A stretch of 64,000 nucleotides of DNA from Torymus aiolomorphi (Eukaryota > Arthropoda > Insecta > Hymenoptera > Torymidae). This document shows, piece by piece, positions 35,036-47,549 of the stretch. Below the pieces are notes generated by a model, which saw nothing but the letters and a program-made list of their open reading frames with translations, was not told the origin of the DNA and ran no database searches. Location of the stretch: the NCBI GenBank assembly GCA_036365515.1, contig CM070877.1, positions 67,242,022 to 67,306,021 on the forward strand, read 5' to 3'. Position 1 is the first letter of the stretch; each line of letters opens with the position of its first letter. The position numbers and the translations under genes are program-made.

Positions 35036-36523
35036 ACTGTTGAAAAACGTAAGTGGGTAACAAACTTAACTGACATACAAATTTCTGAATCAGTTACCAA
35101 TATTGTGTCGCTAGGTCCAAAATATAATGTAACGTCGAATATTTCAAAAACAGACATATTATCAACTATCAAAAATATAGAAAGCAAGTTTAAGAATACA
35201 GATCTAAATAACGATATCAAGAACGAAATCCGGGAAAAAATAACCAGTGTAATGATAAATAACCAAAAAAGAGATGTACATATTTCCTACGAAGAAAAAC
35301 AATTTCATAAAGACTTAGCTATTACAAAAAGATTTCTCAAAAGAAACCCGGAAATGTTCTTCACACACGCAGATAAAGTAAACCAAACTGTTTGTATGAA
35401 TGTATTGGACTACCAAAGTAAAATGTCAGACTTATTAAACGACCAAAAAACTTATAAAATTCTTAGAAAAAATCCTTTACCAAATTAAAAACAGATGTTC
35501 ACAAACTTTTAACTCACTTGAATAATAATGACTACCTTCAGAAAAGATATCGCAATAATCAGCTCACACAAACTAACTCGGTCCTTCCTAGAGCATATGG
35601 GTTACCAAAAATCCATAAGAACAATACCCCACTAAGATTTCTACAATTCCAAAACCATCATCGCATGTCAACAATACCTTCGACTTAAAAGACAAAATCA
35701 GTAGTGTTATTATACCCGACGAATATGTTCTTCTATCCCTAGACGTTTGCTCCTTATTTACTAATATCTTGTGCGATTTAGTTTTAAAAAGTTTAGATAG
35801 ACATTTCACACACACATATATAACAAGTGTAAAATCCCGTTCCATGAGATAGGCCAAACAATCAAATTTATATTCGATAACACATTTTTCAATTTCAATT
35901 CCGTATCTTATAAACAAATATTTGGCACACCTATGGGTTCCCCTATTTCTCCATTATTCGCTGATATGGTAATGGACAATCTAGAAACAGATTGTTTACA
36001 CGAACTAAAAGACAAACACAACTGTACTCCACTATTTTATTATAAATACGTTAACGATACAATTGTATGTATAAAAAGAGACCATATCACCTTAGTACTT
36101 AAAGTTTTTAATAATTACAATCCGTACCTTAAATTCACCCATGAAATAGAAATAGATAATAGCATAAATTTTCTCGATCTAACTCTTATAAGGAAGAACA
36201 ACCATATGTACACGAATTGGTATCAAAAATCGATAACATCATTCAGACTTTTAAACTATAATTCAAAGCACACATTAAAACAAAAAAGAAATATCATCTC
36301 AAACCTAACAGATAGAGCTATCCTCTTATCGGATGTAAGTTTCCACGATACCAACATAGGCAAAATCAAACAACTTTTGATCTGCAACGACTACCCCGAA
36401 AGCTTCATTAACACACAGATTAATAATAGACTTCGAAAAATTAAATTCAATAAGAAAAGATTTGAAAATACTACAGACATCCAACCGAAAACTACAATTT
36501 CCATACCTTTAGCAAGAATATAA
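35036..36523 (+). pseudogene. Penelope reverse transcriptase
   Basis: Assembled from frames 35036-35488, about 35500-35930 (broken) and 35933-36523. Motifs: NLTDIQISESVTNIVSLGPKYN, FFTHADKVNQTV, LPKIHKNNTPLRF, LDVCSLFTNI, GTPMGSPISPLFADMVMDNL, then YKYVNDTIVCI where the family has YVDD. The first catalytic Asp of that box is Asn here, so the enzyme is inactive independently of its frameshifts. PLE RTs are related to telomerase and prime on chromosomal 3' ends. Confidence 0.88.
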
Positions 36524-36626
36524 GAAATGTTCGAATATTCTTTCCAAATATGACATTCGCACGGTACCTCTTATAAACAATAAGCTAAACAATATAATAA
36601 GATTAGGAAAAGACAAACTGGAAACA

Positions 36627-36953
36627 ATGGACACTTGTGGAGATGTTTACAAAATAGATTGCATGTCTTGCCCAGCCACTTATATAAGAGAAACGAAAAG
36701 AGCCTTAAAAACTAGAATTAATGAACACAAAAAAGACTCAAATATGAATTCCGTTGTAGCAGCACATGCGACTAACAATGTACATGAGATAAACTGGAAT
36801 GATGTTCAAATTTTAGATAAAGAATCAAATTACAATAAAAGAATAATTTCAGAAATGCTACATATCAATATATATAATAACACGATGAATAAAATAGAAG
36901 ACACACAATATTTAAATCACATGTACAAAAAGGTAGTTAGAAAACTCCGTTGA
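36627..36953 (+). pseudogene. Penelope GIY-YIG endonuclease domain
   Basis: 108 residues: CGDVYKIDCMSCPATYIRETKRALKTRINEH. This is the GIY-YIG core with VYKI and TYIRETKR in place of the usual VYxxxC and YIGET, then EHKKDSNMNSVVAAHA and a C-terminal helix. Intact PLE enzymes read YIGQT or YVGET; the Gly-to-Arg change (YIRET) hits the core. It normally nicks DNA for element insertion. Confidence 0.85.
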
Positions 36954-37156
36954 TATTTGTAAACAGTGCCGAACTGTATATAAACACCCGCTTTCGCTTG
37001 TTACTGTACTCACTAGTTTGACGCCGCTGTGTATACTCGTACCAGTTGAGACCACGTATTTTGGTAAATATTGTATTTATTTGGTATTTTTTATATCGCT
37101 TTACTTGTGTGCGTATCTAAAATAATTTTTGTATTTTTTGTATTTTAAATAAAGCC

Positions 37157-37200
37157 TGAAGAGGCCAGGAAACGTCCTAATGAAACGTCGCTAAAAGAAT
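37157..37200 (+). ncRNA. Hammerhead-like 3' motif of the Penelope element (degenerate)
   Basis: CTGAAGA followed by GGCC and GGAAACGTCC, then a second GAAACGTCG. Penelope-like elements are known to carry hammerhead ribozyme motifs in their terminal regions; this fits CUGANGA...GAAAC but stem II is poor. Confidence 0.4.
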
Positions 37201-37274
37201 AGCGTAATTTATTTTTCATTGAAAATTGGCCCTCGAAGGATCCTTCCCATCATAATCATCACGTTATAACATGC

Positions 37275-37495
37275 AGGGTGCAACACATAACTATACAATA
37301 CTTCCTGTATTATTTTATAGCCATGTAATAAAATTACATGCATCGATGGTGGTATGTAGTACCATTCATAAAAATGTACATATCTCCTTGCAGTGTCTTC
37401 GTTATACCCTTTGAATGCTGTAGTATTAATTGAGTATCCGGAAGAGATAACAACAAGAATAATCTTATATCTCTCTAATAACTCTTTGTCGAAAC
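37275..37495 (-). other. Exon 6 (truncated) of the Transib/RAG1-like gene
   Basis: Acceptor TTTCTTAG; FDKELLERYKIILVVISSGY, NEDTARRYVHFYEWYYIPPS and HVILLHGYKIIQEVL. Similarity ends near 37270 where Penelope tail DNA starts. Confidence 0.6.
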
Positions 37496-37653
37496 CTAAG
37501 AAAGGTTAATACTTTAATAAATATAAACACATTAAAAACATTAATAATTGCTATTGCCTGCATCGCGCACTAGTTTCGTAATATACTATAATTCAACAGC
37601 TAAATTAATTCATGTTTTATTTATGTAGCTGGAGAATATTTATATATTTGTAC

Positions 37654-37828
37654 CTGTAACTCTGGCAACAACATCAACATTATTAAAGAATCTTCTAGCT
37701 GCGTTGCCATTGTTAGTATTTCCAGAGTCTTGTGTTGGAGCATCTACTAATATGCCAAGCTCTTTATGAAGTCCATCTTGGATTTCTTTTTCCCGCGCAA
37801 TATCGACATATTCCTTTTCCTTTGGAAT
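37654..37828 (-). other. Exon 5 of the Transib/RAG1-like gene
   Basis: Acceptor AAATACAG; EKEIQDGLHKELGILVDAPT, GNTNNGNAARRFFNNVDVV and ARVTG with donor GTACAA. The NDGNTARRFF-like box is highly conserved in this protein family. Confidence 0.68.
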
Positions 37829-37840
37829 CTGTATTTAAAT

Positions 37841-39288
37841 AAATTTAAATCTATATTCCTCTCGGAAATAATAGCTCATTTAAAGACTCGATAGGACTGG
37901 TTATTTGAAAAAAGCGTATATTTGAATATTTGAATTTTTTTTATTCAAAAAGTGATAGATTTGAATTTTTTAACTCAAGTATTTATAGAAATACTAAATA
38001 ATTAATATAGAATAAAAACATTTGATTTTTTGTTTAAAAATGTATTTAATTATCTTATCAATTAAACTAATTCAATCTACATCATAGTGAAAAATAGTCT
38101 TCATGAGTCAAAAAATAAAATAGTACGCGCGAACCGTGTTTGAATTTTTCTAGTATATTAAATAATCAAACTTCTTCTATTGCATTAAAGCAATTATACT
38201 TATAATTTGTTATGATTATGACAATAAAAATATAATAAAATAATTTTACTTACTTATTGTTTATTACTCCATACTTTAATTTCCATGCAATAGGAAATAT
38301 GTAGAACAAGCTCCATAAAATGGATGTGTGCATGGAGGACTGAAAATCCGTGCTGTACGGTGGATTTCTTGGTTGGCTTATCGAGCAAATCATTGATATT
38401 GGTTAGTTGCGATATAGTCTGATCTCGAACAAAACACCTTTGGGATGAAGTATAATGCAAAACATTGCACACGGAAAAATAATGTTTTTTTACAAATGAG
38501 TGTTAGTGTCTCACCGTTTGTAGTTTAAAAATTGATCTATTAATTAGCATTTCAAAATGCTAAATTAATAAAGAAAAAGATCAAAATTTCGGCTGAGAAG
38601 AACACAAGAGATGTTCACACAATTTGAGATGAGAATCGTTGAAACTGCACCTCTTTCCTTTTACTTTAATCGCTTTTTTGTGGAATATTTGTTGGCCTCT
38701 GAATAACTACCTTTCTACGCGCTCGTCCGAGTTGGTACCTTTTTAGGCACTCGCCCGAGTTGGTACCGAGTTCCTCTTAGCCGACGAAAAGTGCTAATAA
38801 CAATGAAACATACTGAATTATTTTTTCTAAATCTCCGTACGCAAAGTTCGATTTCGCACATGCTTGAATAAAGAAGCATGCACTAAATCAAGCTTTGTGC
38901 GCGTCCTGTCAAAAAATACTATTCGATACGCGGACGAGAAGGTAATTTTAACCTCGTGTGACCTTTTCAAACTCGCTTCGCTCGGGCGCAAACATTCGCA
39001 CGAGGATAAAATCACTTTCACGCACTAGAATCGAAATGTACTATTTTTTACATGAAATTAAATATTTATGTATGTTCTTACTATAAAAAATGGAGTCTAT
39101 GCTATTCCCGGCTACCGAAACCAATAAAAAAAAATAATAAAAAAAATGTTTATAAAAAATTTTCATATAGAAGGATGAGAATCCTTACGTGAGAACGTAA
39201 AAAGTTTACGCATTTTTATTTTCTGTAAAAAAGCTAATAGACCAAAAGCATTTTATGCATGTAATAGTCATAAATTGATAAAATTATA
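37841..39288. other. Introns of the Transib/RAG1-like gene, non-coding
   Basis: Intron sequence on both sides of exon 4 (38256-38472). AT-rich, with a GC-richer stretch at 38930-39020 of GCTTCGCTCGGGCG type. Nothing else recognised. Confidence 0.45.
38256..38472 (-). other. Exon 4 of the Transib/RAG1-like gene
   Basis: VCNVLHYTSSQRCFVRDQTI (normally a CxxC pair; the second Cys is Arg), then GFSVLHAHIHFMELVLHISY and EIKVWSNKQ before TAA and GTAAGT. The expected AG before the exon reads CC, so the acceptor seems mutated. Confidence 0.6.
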
Positions 39289-39300
39289 TTATTTAATTAC

Positions 39301-39787
39301 CTTTCCATCAATCATTGTCAACATCATCTTAAATCCAATTGTATAGCCTCCAACTTCAATATCATTTAAACGGTCGATTTGTTCTTTTATATTAGCCTCT
39401 TCTATCCTACAAAGTTCATCAGTTTCTTTTTGGTACAAAATTTTGATAGGTCGACAGAATCTAGTAGATGATGATCTAGAATTCGTCCAATAAACTTCAC
39501 TGCTATTTCTATCTACTAATCGTAGTGGAACTATACAAAAACAAAACAAGTAGTCAAGTACGCTACTTTTTTCGTTCGACTTTTGATTATATCTATTCTC
39601 GTTTGTTCCATCAAAACCATATTTAACATATAAAAGTAATTCTCGCTTATTATTATCTTCGTGAGGTGGCAACTTTAAATAATCACAGAGGCTTTTGACT
39701 GTTCCATCAAATCTTGATCGGAACTTCACACTTCGTTTCGCTGATCAGCAAGTTTTGTGGATAGACTTTCTTTTTACCATTGACAAT
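39301..39787 (-). other. Exon 3 of the Transib/RAG1-like gene (core part)
   Basis: Acceptor CAAAGCAG; IVNGKKKVYPQNLLISETKC, then at least one frameshift near 39705, then LLLYVKYGFDGTNENRYNQK, VPLRLVDRNSSEVYW, SSSTRFCRPIKILYQKETDE and LTMIDGK with donor GTAATT. GFDG is the candidate first catalytic Asp. Confidence 0.65.
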
Positions 39788-39945
39788 CTGCTTTGACAAA
39801 TAAAATTGAATATCAATAAACTGTGTTGCATATATGTGACTGAAAACGAGACATCGACAAAGACAACATTTTTGAGTTAATCCATCTATAAAAAAGAGAT
39901 TGTCACATTATGCGCGCATCTCATGACGTAGTGTCATAGTATCTT

Positions 39946-39949
<4 letters not shown>

Positions 39950-40021
<72 letters not shown>
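39950..40021. repeat. (GA)n microsatellite in intron 2
   Basis: About 72 bp of GA repeat inside the putative intron between exons 2 and 3 (40786-39788), which otherwise holds AT-rich DNA. Confidence 0.95.
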
Positions 40022-40026
<5 letters not shown>

Positions 40027-40786
40027 CGCGAAAAACAAGTGAAGGTGCGCGTAACGCGCTTAACTTCTGCAGTCTTCTATACATTAAAAATGTGTGAGAG
40101 AAACTCGAGACAAGATTAGATATGTCGCATTAAATTTAAACAAGCATTTCTCGCCAATTACTTAATTTAGCCTAAAAACTTTATAAAAAATTCAAATAAG
40201 ATATTGATTTATAGTTCATTTAAATATTATTTATATATTCATTTAAAAAGTAATGTCAAAATGCAAATTCTTTGACAAATTCAGATAACTATATGGTAAT
40301 CGATCGATCGTAATAAAGTCTTATTTCTACTTATAAATTTATTTATGAAATTTTAAGAAGACATGATCTTGACTAAGAAGTTGGATCTTCGGCTAATATA
40401 CATATATTTTTATAATTATTAAAAAGATGAGTTTTTCTCAGATACTTTAGAAGTCTGTTTTGCGTATGCCGAAAAAACATAAAAAACGGCTTTACTGTAA
40501 CTGGCACATGATCATATACAATCATATGTTCTTTGTAAGGATAATAAATTAGTTGAAGAAACTCCAAGTACCAATCATTTGACAACGGGATTTTAAAGAT
40601 TTGCACATAAGCTTTCTAGGAATCTATACACATTTTGTTAACATTTATTAGCTTAAGTTAAAATGTAATGATTCTAATATATTAGCTTAATGTGAATATT
40701 ATGAGAACATATAATTATTATCACCACAACCAAATTAGTGTAAACTTCAGATGTTACAGATACTAATTAATTTATTAAACAAATAC

Positions 40787-40927
40787 TTGTTTGTATGGCA
40801 GATACAAATCATGTCCATGTCTTCGAGCCCTATATCTACTCTCGTTATAAGTACTTTTTTTCAGATTACATGTTATCATCATTTCTAAAGCTTCTTCAAG
40901 GGTTTTCTTTCTCATTATTACCCTTTG
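40787..40927 (-). other. Exon 2 (second part) of the Transib/RAG1-like gene
   Basis: Continues in the same phase once the transposon and one TTTG copy are ignored: TLEEALEMMITCNLKKSTYN, then HGHDLYLPYKQ and donor GTATTT at 40786. The match of phase across a 3.5-kb insertion is strong support for the exon. Confidence 0.65.
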
Positions 40928-43900
40928 GGCCGAATCCATCTCAAATCAGACAGCCCGCGTATGCCTATTTCACCTATCATGTTGAAATAAAAATATTTAT
41001 GTTCTACTCGAAAAAATATTTTACACGTGTTTTTTTATTTTTTTGTTTCATCAAAATTTCATGCGTTCAGCGATGCCGAAAAATTCCGAGAAAATTCTTT
41101 CATTGAGAAAAAAAATTTTCAATGTGATTTTCAGACTGCTATTGTTTCAGCAGTTTTTCGAGCTTTTAAACGTGTAACACACAATTTCACTCAGTTTTGA
41201 GCCCTCTTTAACGGCCTTAATGTCATTTTCAAAAAAAATAAAAAATCCACGGGCTATGCACTTTTTACTGAAAAATTCATTTTTTAGGGAAGTGCCTTTT
41301 TCTCGAAAACCCCATGTTCTTTTTGCACAATTTTTGTTGTCGTGATAGAGGACGGTAATGCCTAGCTAGACGTATTTGTGAGATTCGGTACTTTTTGCCT
41401 GGGATAGCGATCACTAATGAGATAACACACAAACAAATTTTTCACGCCTAATGCTTATATATAGTCAATGATATTAGAGTCAATGTAAAGGTATTTGTCT
41501 TTGTGTGTATGTAATATACAGGTACACATAACTATGTATTTATTTGTTATTTGCGTCTTTTTGATTTTTTATTTTTATACCTTTTTTTCATTTGTATACC
41601 TATTTTACTACCTTTGTTTTTCTGCTTCATTGTTCTTAATTCAGTAAGCGGACGATCAGCGGTCTTTGCTGTCAAACAATGTATTTTATCGTCACATGTT
41701 TTTTTAACCCATATATGAGTTTTTTGAATTCCAGGATACTTTGGAGTTGTAAGCCAATCAATATTTTTTTCTTTTCTGAATTGTTCTATTTCAGCATCTT
41801 GTAAATGTATTATTTTAATAGTATCAGTATATTTTTGAACATGTATTGCAAAATTATTTGCGTTTTGAATAGCTTCTTCAAGGGGCTCTCGAAGATTATG
41901 CGAAGTAGCATAATGCTTTATAAGTCCACCCACACCATCTACAGCTCCTTTGCCGTGCCCAGTAGCAGAGAACAACCATTTTATATCACACGGTGCTCGT
42001 TTTAGTTCATCTAATTGAAAGCGATTTTTAAAGTGACTCGCAGCGCCGTCTGATACCATGGTAGAGTTTTTAATTCAACCACAACAATTTTCTTTCAAGA
42101 ATTTTATAATTTTTTGTACTGCTAGCAAAGCATACGCTGAATCATGTTTTCGGTCATCACTTATAACTGCGAAACTTTGTGTCGAATCCCCTTGATAAGA
42201 GACTGCTGTGAAAATAGAAATTTGATCATTAACCCAATGATTTCCTTGAACAGCTTTATTATGAATCACAGCCCAGTTTTCAGCGAAGTCTATTTGAAGA
42301 ACTAAATGATGTGAGTCTTTTTTAGCACTTTCTCTTTCTGTTTTTATAGCTTTGCGTTGTATATTTTTTACATACATGTGAGTACTAACCCTCATGGTCC
42401 AAACCGAAAGTTCATCTTTAAAAGCAGAAATTGATAGTGCCTTTTTAATCAGGTTTCCATTATCCCACAAAGCATATGTAATTTCTTCTGTGCCTTCTAC
42501 ATCTTGCAGTTTTAAAACATGAAACGTAATTCCCTTAATCCCTGGACATAGTTTACATTCTTGTAAATAACATAAATCAGATGGCTCAGAACACATTGTT
42601 GCATTTATTATTTGTGACCGACTTTCATCCAACTCTGTGACGTTACTCCCTCTAAAATTAATTAAGCTCGTAAGAAATAAATCATAATTTGCGCAATAGA
42701 TACAGAGACAAACTTCTTTGATGGGGCTAAGTAAGACATACTTTGGTCGCAAACTATAAAATTTCGATTTTCCAATTCTCAATTCTGGATAATCATTTTT
42801 AAATACTTTATACGTCTCTTTTAAACTTCGAGTAAGAAAACGCTTAACTTTTTTCTCTTTTTTATTGTTAACTTTAATTGTAACAACGTCACATTTATTA
42901 GGACTTTGTCTTGAACAATTAAAATCATCATTTAAATAATATTCCATAACAATTTTTTCCATGTTTTCATCAATCGGATGGCCTGAATATGCATCTGGTT
43001 CTGAATAAATTCCTTTTTCTTTAACAAGATTTCTCGATTTGTTGATCATATACATTGTTATTTCTGGAAATAAAGATAAAATTTCATGTTTTGTAAAGGA
43101 TGAAGGTAGCAAAGTCAGAATTTTTATTTTTTCTGATACCGTAGAACACTTTTGCAAGGCTAGACCAAGATTTTGTATCCATTCTGTACAATGGCATACA
43201 GTTGATTCATTTGCTGTTATAGAAACGTCATAAACATTGTTCAACTTCACATCAAGGGTATTAGACAATGTTGAAAGTATTTTTTTTCTTCTTTGTTACG
43301 TAATTTTCAATTGATTTTTCATGTATAAGATTTTTTCTTTTAAGAGGCGATACAGAACCTAAGAAAGATGTACTTATTTCATTATTAAATTCTTCAATGC
43401 GTTCTGGAGTACTTGGTAAAAAATCTTCATCTCTATCAACTACGTTATCGGTAACTTCATTATCCGTTATAAATTCATTGTCAGTACTACTCACCAATTC
43501 TAAAGCACGATTGTAACAATGTTGACACAGATATGTAGAAGGTGTCAAAGGTAAATGAGGATAGAGGTGCTTCAATGGATGAGCAAGATTCTCAAGTTGT
43601 TTTAAACGTACGGAACTAGATTTGTAAATAATTTGTTTGTGTTTGTCTAAAAAGTCTGCACATTTGATTCTCTCTGTTGAGTAATATTGAGACATCGTAG
43701 TTGAGTTGATAAGGTGTAAATATGTAATAATTTTCCAAAAGATGATGGTTTTAAATAAGACGAGATGTGTGATATATAGCAGAAACCGAACTTTTCTTTG
43801 TAAATGTTAAGTCAAACCATATCCATCTAGCGGACAAATGTACTAGTACATATACTCCTATAAGTAGGCGCACGTACATGTATATTACATACGCACAAAG

Positions 43901-44472
43901 ATAAATACCTTTACATTGACTCTAATATCATTGACTATATATAAGCGTTAAGCGTGAAAAATTTGTTTGTGTGTTATCTCATTAGTGATCGCTATCCCAG
44001 GAAAAAAGTACCGAATCTCACAAATACGTCTAGCTAGGCATTACCGTCCTCTATCACGACAACAAAAATTGTGCAAAAAAAAACATGGGGTTTTCGAGAA
44101 AAAGGCACTTCTCTAAAAAATGAATTTTTCAGTAAAAAGTGCATAGCTCGTGGATTTTTTATTTTTTTTGAAAATGACATTAAGGCCGTTAAAGAGGGCT
44201 CAAAACTGAGTGAAATTATGTGTTACACGTTTAAAAGCTTGAAAAACTGCTGAAACAATAGCAGTCTGAAAATAACATTGAAAATTTTTTTTCTCAATGA
44301 AAGAATTTTCTCGGAATTTTTCGGTATCGCTGAACGCATGAAATTTTGATGAAACAAAAAAATAAAAAAACACGTGTAAAATATTTTTTCGAGTAGAACA
44401 TAAATATTTTTATTTCAACATGATAGGTGAAATAGGCATACGCGGGCTGTCTGATTTGAGATGGATTCGGCC
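40928..44472 (-). mobile_element. DNA transposon with about 600-bp terminal inverted repeats
   Basis: Ends GGCCGAATCC / GGATTCGGCC. Arms are 40928-41525 and about 43873-44472 and are nearly identical. A 4-bp target duplication TTTG flanks it (40924-40927, 44473-44476). It carries one transposase gene on the minus strand. It sits in an exon of the Transib/RAG1-like gene. Superfamily not assigned: several superfamilies make 4-bp duplications. Confidence 0.92.
41547..43695 (-). pseudogene. Transposase of the long-TIR DNA transposon, unassigned family
   Basis: About 711 residues in three frames, separated by one frameshift in an A8 run (about 43283) and one in-frame TGA (42074-42072). N-terminus: Cys clusters (CQHCYNRALELV) and acidic linker. 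Middle: CLCIYCANYDLF and CYLQECKLCPG. Core: LVLQIDFAENWAVIHNK, HWVNDQISIFTAVSY, then MVSDGAASHFKNRFQLDEL and FSATGHGKGAVDGVGGLIKH, then KTHIWVKKTCDDKIHCL. The Asp residues in QIDFAE and VSDGAA are the obvious DDE-type candidates; the third acid is not evident. I have seen similar wording in insect repeat proteins but cannot name the superfamily. Only two lesions, so it is recent. Confidence 0.75.
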
Positions 44473-44685
44473 TTTGAGAATTTTTAAAAGTAGCCATTAG
44501 CTCAGTGGCAGACATAGGATCAAAAACTTTACTTATTAATTTAGCTCCATTTTTATTTTCATGTAACTTCATTTTCTTTTTTGCAGTGTCAGAAAGCTCC
44601 TCAATACTTATCGTATTAGCTAAAGCCGCATTTCTTCGTCGTTTTGTTTTTTCAGATGCCTCTTCGTACGATACTTCTGGACGAC
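44473..44685 (-). other. Exon 2 (first part) of the Transib/RAG1-like gene
   Basis: Acceptor ATAATAG at 44691-44686; starts GRPEVSYEEASEKTKRRR and continues LSDTAKKKMKLHENKNG to MATFKNSQ, where the DNA transposon interrupts it. The TTTG duplication lies at 44473-44476. Confidence 0.65.
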
Positions 44686-45269
44686 CTATTATATTTTAGA
44701 AAAAGAAAAGTTTCCATTAATATTTACCATTAAATTCATATAATTCCACGCAAAAATAAAGTTTATCATTGTAGCATGTGAGTAATGAACACAGATGGAA
44801 GAAAAATATGTACATATAAACTGAATAAAGTTTGATTTTAATATTTATATTTATGTTTTATGCACATAATTTTAAAATTTAATTTTAACTCAAACGCTTG
44901 CTTTATGATTACATTTTCTAGCAAATCAAGTAATAATGAATACATTTATTATTTTCATTATTTTTGTCAAGTTTTGATATATTATTAAAAAGCTATGACA
45001 AAAAAATACAAAATTACATTACAAAAGTAGTCCAGCAGAGGAAGTCACTTCCTGTATGCTGGTCTGGTAATAAACTTACAACCTAAACTTACAATCTAAT
45101 ACATTTCTTTTAGAGCGTATTTGTTTACTGTCCTGTAACTTGGTTACAGGGAGAAACAAATTTCAAATATAAATAAAACTATGTCACTACCACTCTCACC
45201 AATATCTTATTAGCATAGATCTCGTAGTTGTAGGTGTTTCTGTTGTTCCATTCTTGTTTCTTGCACAAA

Positions 45270-46263
45270 TTATCCTTTCATATTTGTTGAGTCGAGCTGA
45301 GCATGTAAGCCCAACTGCACAAGTGACCCTATAATGAGGGAACATGTCCCTGTGTTGGTTGCTCGAATCGCATTTAGGTATAGGTTCATTTTTATTTCTA
45401 TTTCTAGCCATGATTTTCCTTTTACAATTATTGCAGTGTCATCAGCAAAAGCCAATATTGAAAGTTCTGGTATAGTTTGAAACATGTCATTTATGTAGAT
45501 AATAAATAATAATGGTCCTAATATTGTTCCTTGGGGGACTCCCATTTGTATTGCATCGAATTTGCTATTTGAATTGTTTACTTTTATTCTTTGTTTTCTG
45601 TTATCTAAGTAGCTTTTTAGTAGTTTGTAAACTTTACCTCTTATTTCATAGTTGTATTGTTTATTGAGAAGTATCTTATGATCCACTGTGTCAAATGTCT
45701 TGGCAAGATCAAGAAGGTGGCTGCTATAGGTTCACTTTGATCTATTTGATTGTATATTAAGCTTGTTAGAGCATTTAGTGCATCTTTAGTACTTTTATTT
45801 TTTCTGAAGCAGAATTGTTTCTGTGATATAATTTTTTTTTTATCTAGAAAGCTTAGTAACCGTTTGTGTAATAGTTTTTCAAATATTTTTGCGATATTGG
45901 AGATAAGAAATATTGGTCTATAGTTGGTTGGTAAATGTTTTTCTTTTCCTTTGTATATCGGAATGACTTCTGCTATTTTTAGTGCATGTGGCCAGACACC
46001 ATGTTCTATGCATGTGTTGTAGATGTCTACAAGTGGTTTTCTAATGTGTTGTTTTAGTGATTTTATAACTTGCGCGCATCTATTTCATCTATACTTCCTT
46101 TTTTGTTCTTTAAACTTGTGATAATGTCATTCATTTCAATTTGGTTAGTTGGGAATAGATACATGGTTTTGGGATTCATGGGTGGCATTTGTAAATTTTC
46201 ATTTTGAGTAGTTACTATCTTCTCACTCATATTTCTTCCTATATTACAAAAGTATTCATTCAT
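45270..46263 (-). pseudogene. LINE reverse transcriptase, broken
   Basis: NEYFCNIGRNMSEKI and TNQIEMNDIITSLKNKKGSI (46263-46063), then broken frames to 45690, then VPQGTILGPLLFIIYINDMF and LAFADDTAIIVKG (catalytic box intact). After KMNLYLN the protein diverges from RT wording, so the thumb is missing. Confidence 0.82.
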
Positions 46264-46769
46264 CTTTTCAGCTATCTGAGTTGAGTCAGTGATTTTTATA
46301 TTGTTATTTTTTAGGTAGTTTATGTTGTTATTAGTATTGATTTCTTTTCAAAGTTTTTTATCAATTATCTTCCAAAGATTCTTTTGGTTATTTTGGTTCT
46401 TTTCTATTTGTTTTTTATCATAGACATTTTTTGCTTCGTTTATAGTTTGGTTTAGTATTTTTACATAATTCTTGTAAGCATCTTTTTTTGATGTATTATG
46501 TGGCTCTTTTTTCCATATGTTGTATAATTTTTCTTTCGTTTCACATGATGTAATTATGGCTTTGGTTATCCAGCATTTTCTGAGTATAGATTTTATTTTT
46601 TTATTGTTATTAGTTGACTCAGATTCATATATGCATTTTTTAATTTTGAGTATCAGCTGATCTAGTGCATTGTTTGGGGTCTGTGGTTATGGAGATATCT
46701 CCCCAGTTTATGTTATTACTTATAGTTTTTAATTTGTTATAATTTATTGTTTTATAATTGGTTTTGTTA

Positions 46770-47549
46770 TCATTTTTTTATCTTCTTTATAGACATTAAT
46801 ATCGGGTAATAATCATTAAAAGGTATTGTTATCGTATAACTTTTGTGCGCAATTTTATCAAGTTTTAAGTAAATATTGTCTATGCAAGTACGTTTACCAA
46901 TGTGACTGTTTGCTGGTCTAGTTATTTGATTGAATCCTCGGTGATATCCATTTTCTAATAGGATCTGTAAAAACTCTTGATCTATTATTTCATTACTGTT
47001 TATGTCTATGTTAAAGTCACCGATTATTAGGTTATTTTTAAATTTTTTGTTCATCATGAACAGTTCTTTGAAATATATTATAAATTCTGTTTTCTTTAAG
47101 CTATGACATCTGTATAATGCTGATATTAGTATTTGTTTGTTATTGTCCATTATTATTGATGAATTTATTATTTTAAGTTTGTTTATTTCAGTTACCTCAG
47201 TTGTTTCAATTAATTTGTTGTCTATGTATATAACGACCCCATCATCCTGATTTATTCTGCTATTATTGTAAAATATTTTGTATCCATTTATATTGAAGTA
47301 TTCATGATGATCGATATTCCAAGTTTCAGTGCAAATTATAATACATGGTTTTACTGTAAGGCTCTTTAAGAATATTAGTAATTTATTATAGTTATGGTTC
47401 ATACTTCTTATATTTATACATACAATGAGTTCTTTTTCAATATTTAGAAGTTTGTTTAGTTTACTTACTGTATCAACTATTATTTCATTGTTTATAATTT
47501 TCTCTGTTTCATCCATTTCTGCTTCTTGTATTTGTGAATGTTTGTCCAA
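46770..47549 (-). pseudogene. LINE endonuclease
   Basis: 259-residue APE-type endonuclease: INIRSMNHNYNKLLIFL, IIICTETWN (Glu), LISALYRCHS, NNLIIGDFNIDINSNE and FNDYYPILMSI in place of the usual SDHxPI, where His is replaced by Tyr (NDYYPI). Confidence 0.82.

Larger units (their letters stand above)
33190..37255 (+). mobile_element. Penelope-like element (PLE) with a GIY-YIG domain
   Basis: Plus-strand retroelement: N-terminal helical region 33190-33629, interrupted by a copia insertion (33630-35030), then 35036 onward. Rejoining across the 5-bp duplication keeps the coding phase. Landmarks are RNPEMFFTHADK, GLPKIHK (35600), SLDVCSLFTNI (35741), FGTPMGSPISPLFAD (35920), then the GIY-YIG endonuclease at 36627-36953. 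The tail ends near the LTR-less 3' region with ribozyme-like sequence. Several frameshifts are present. Confidence 0.88.

Noticed and set aside
40373..40606. 77-aa minus-strand ORF within intron 2 of the Transib-like gene
   Set aside because: Exons 2 and 3 join in phase without it and it matches nothing I know.
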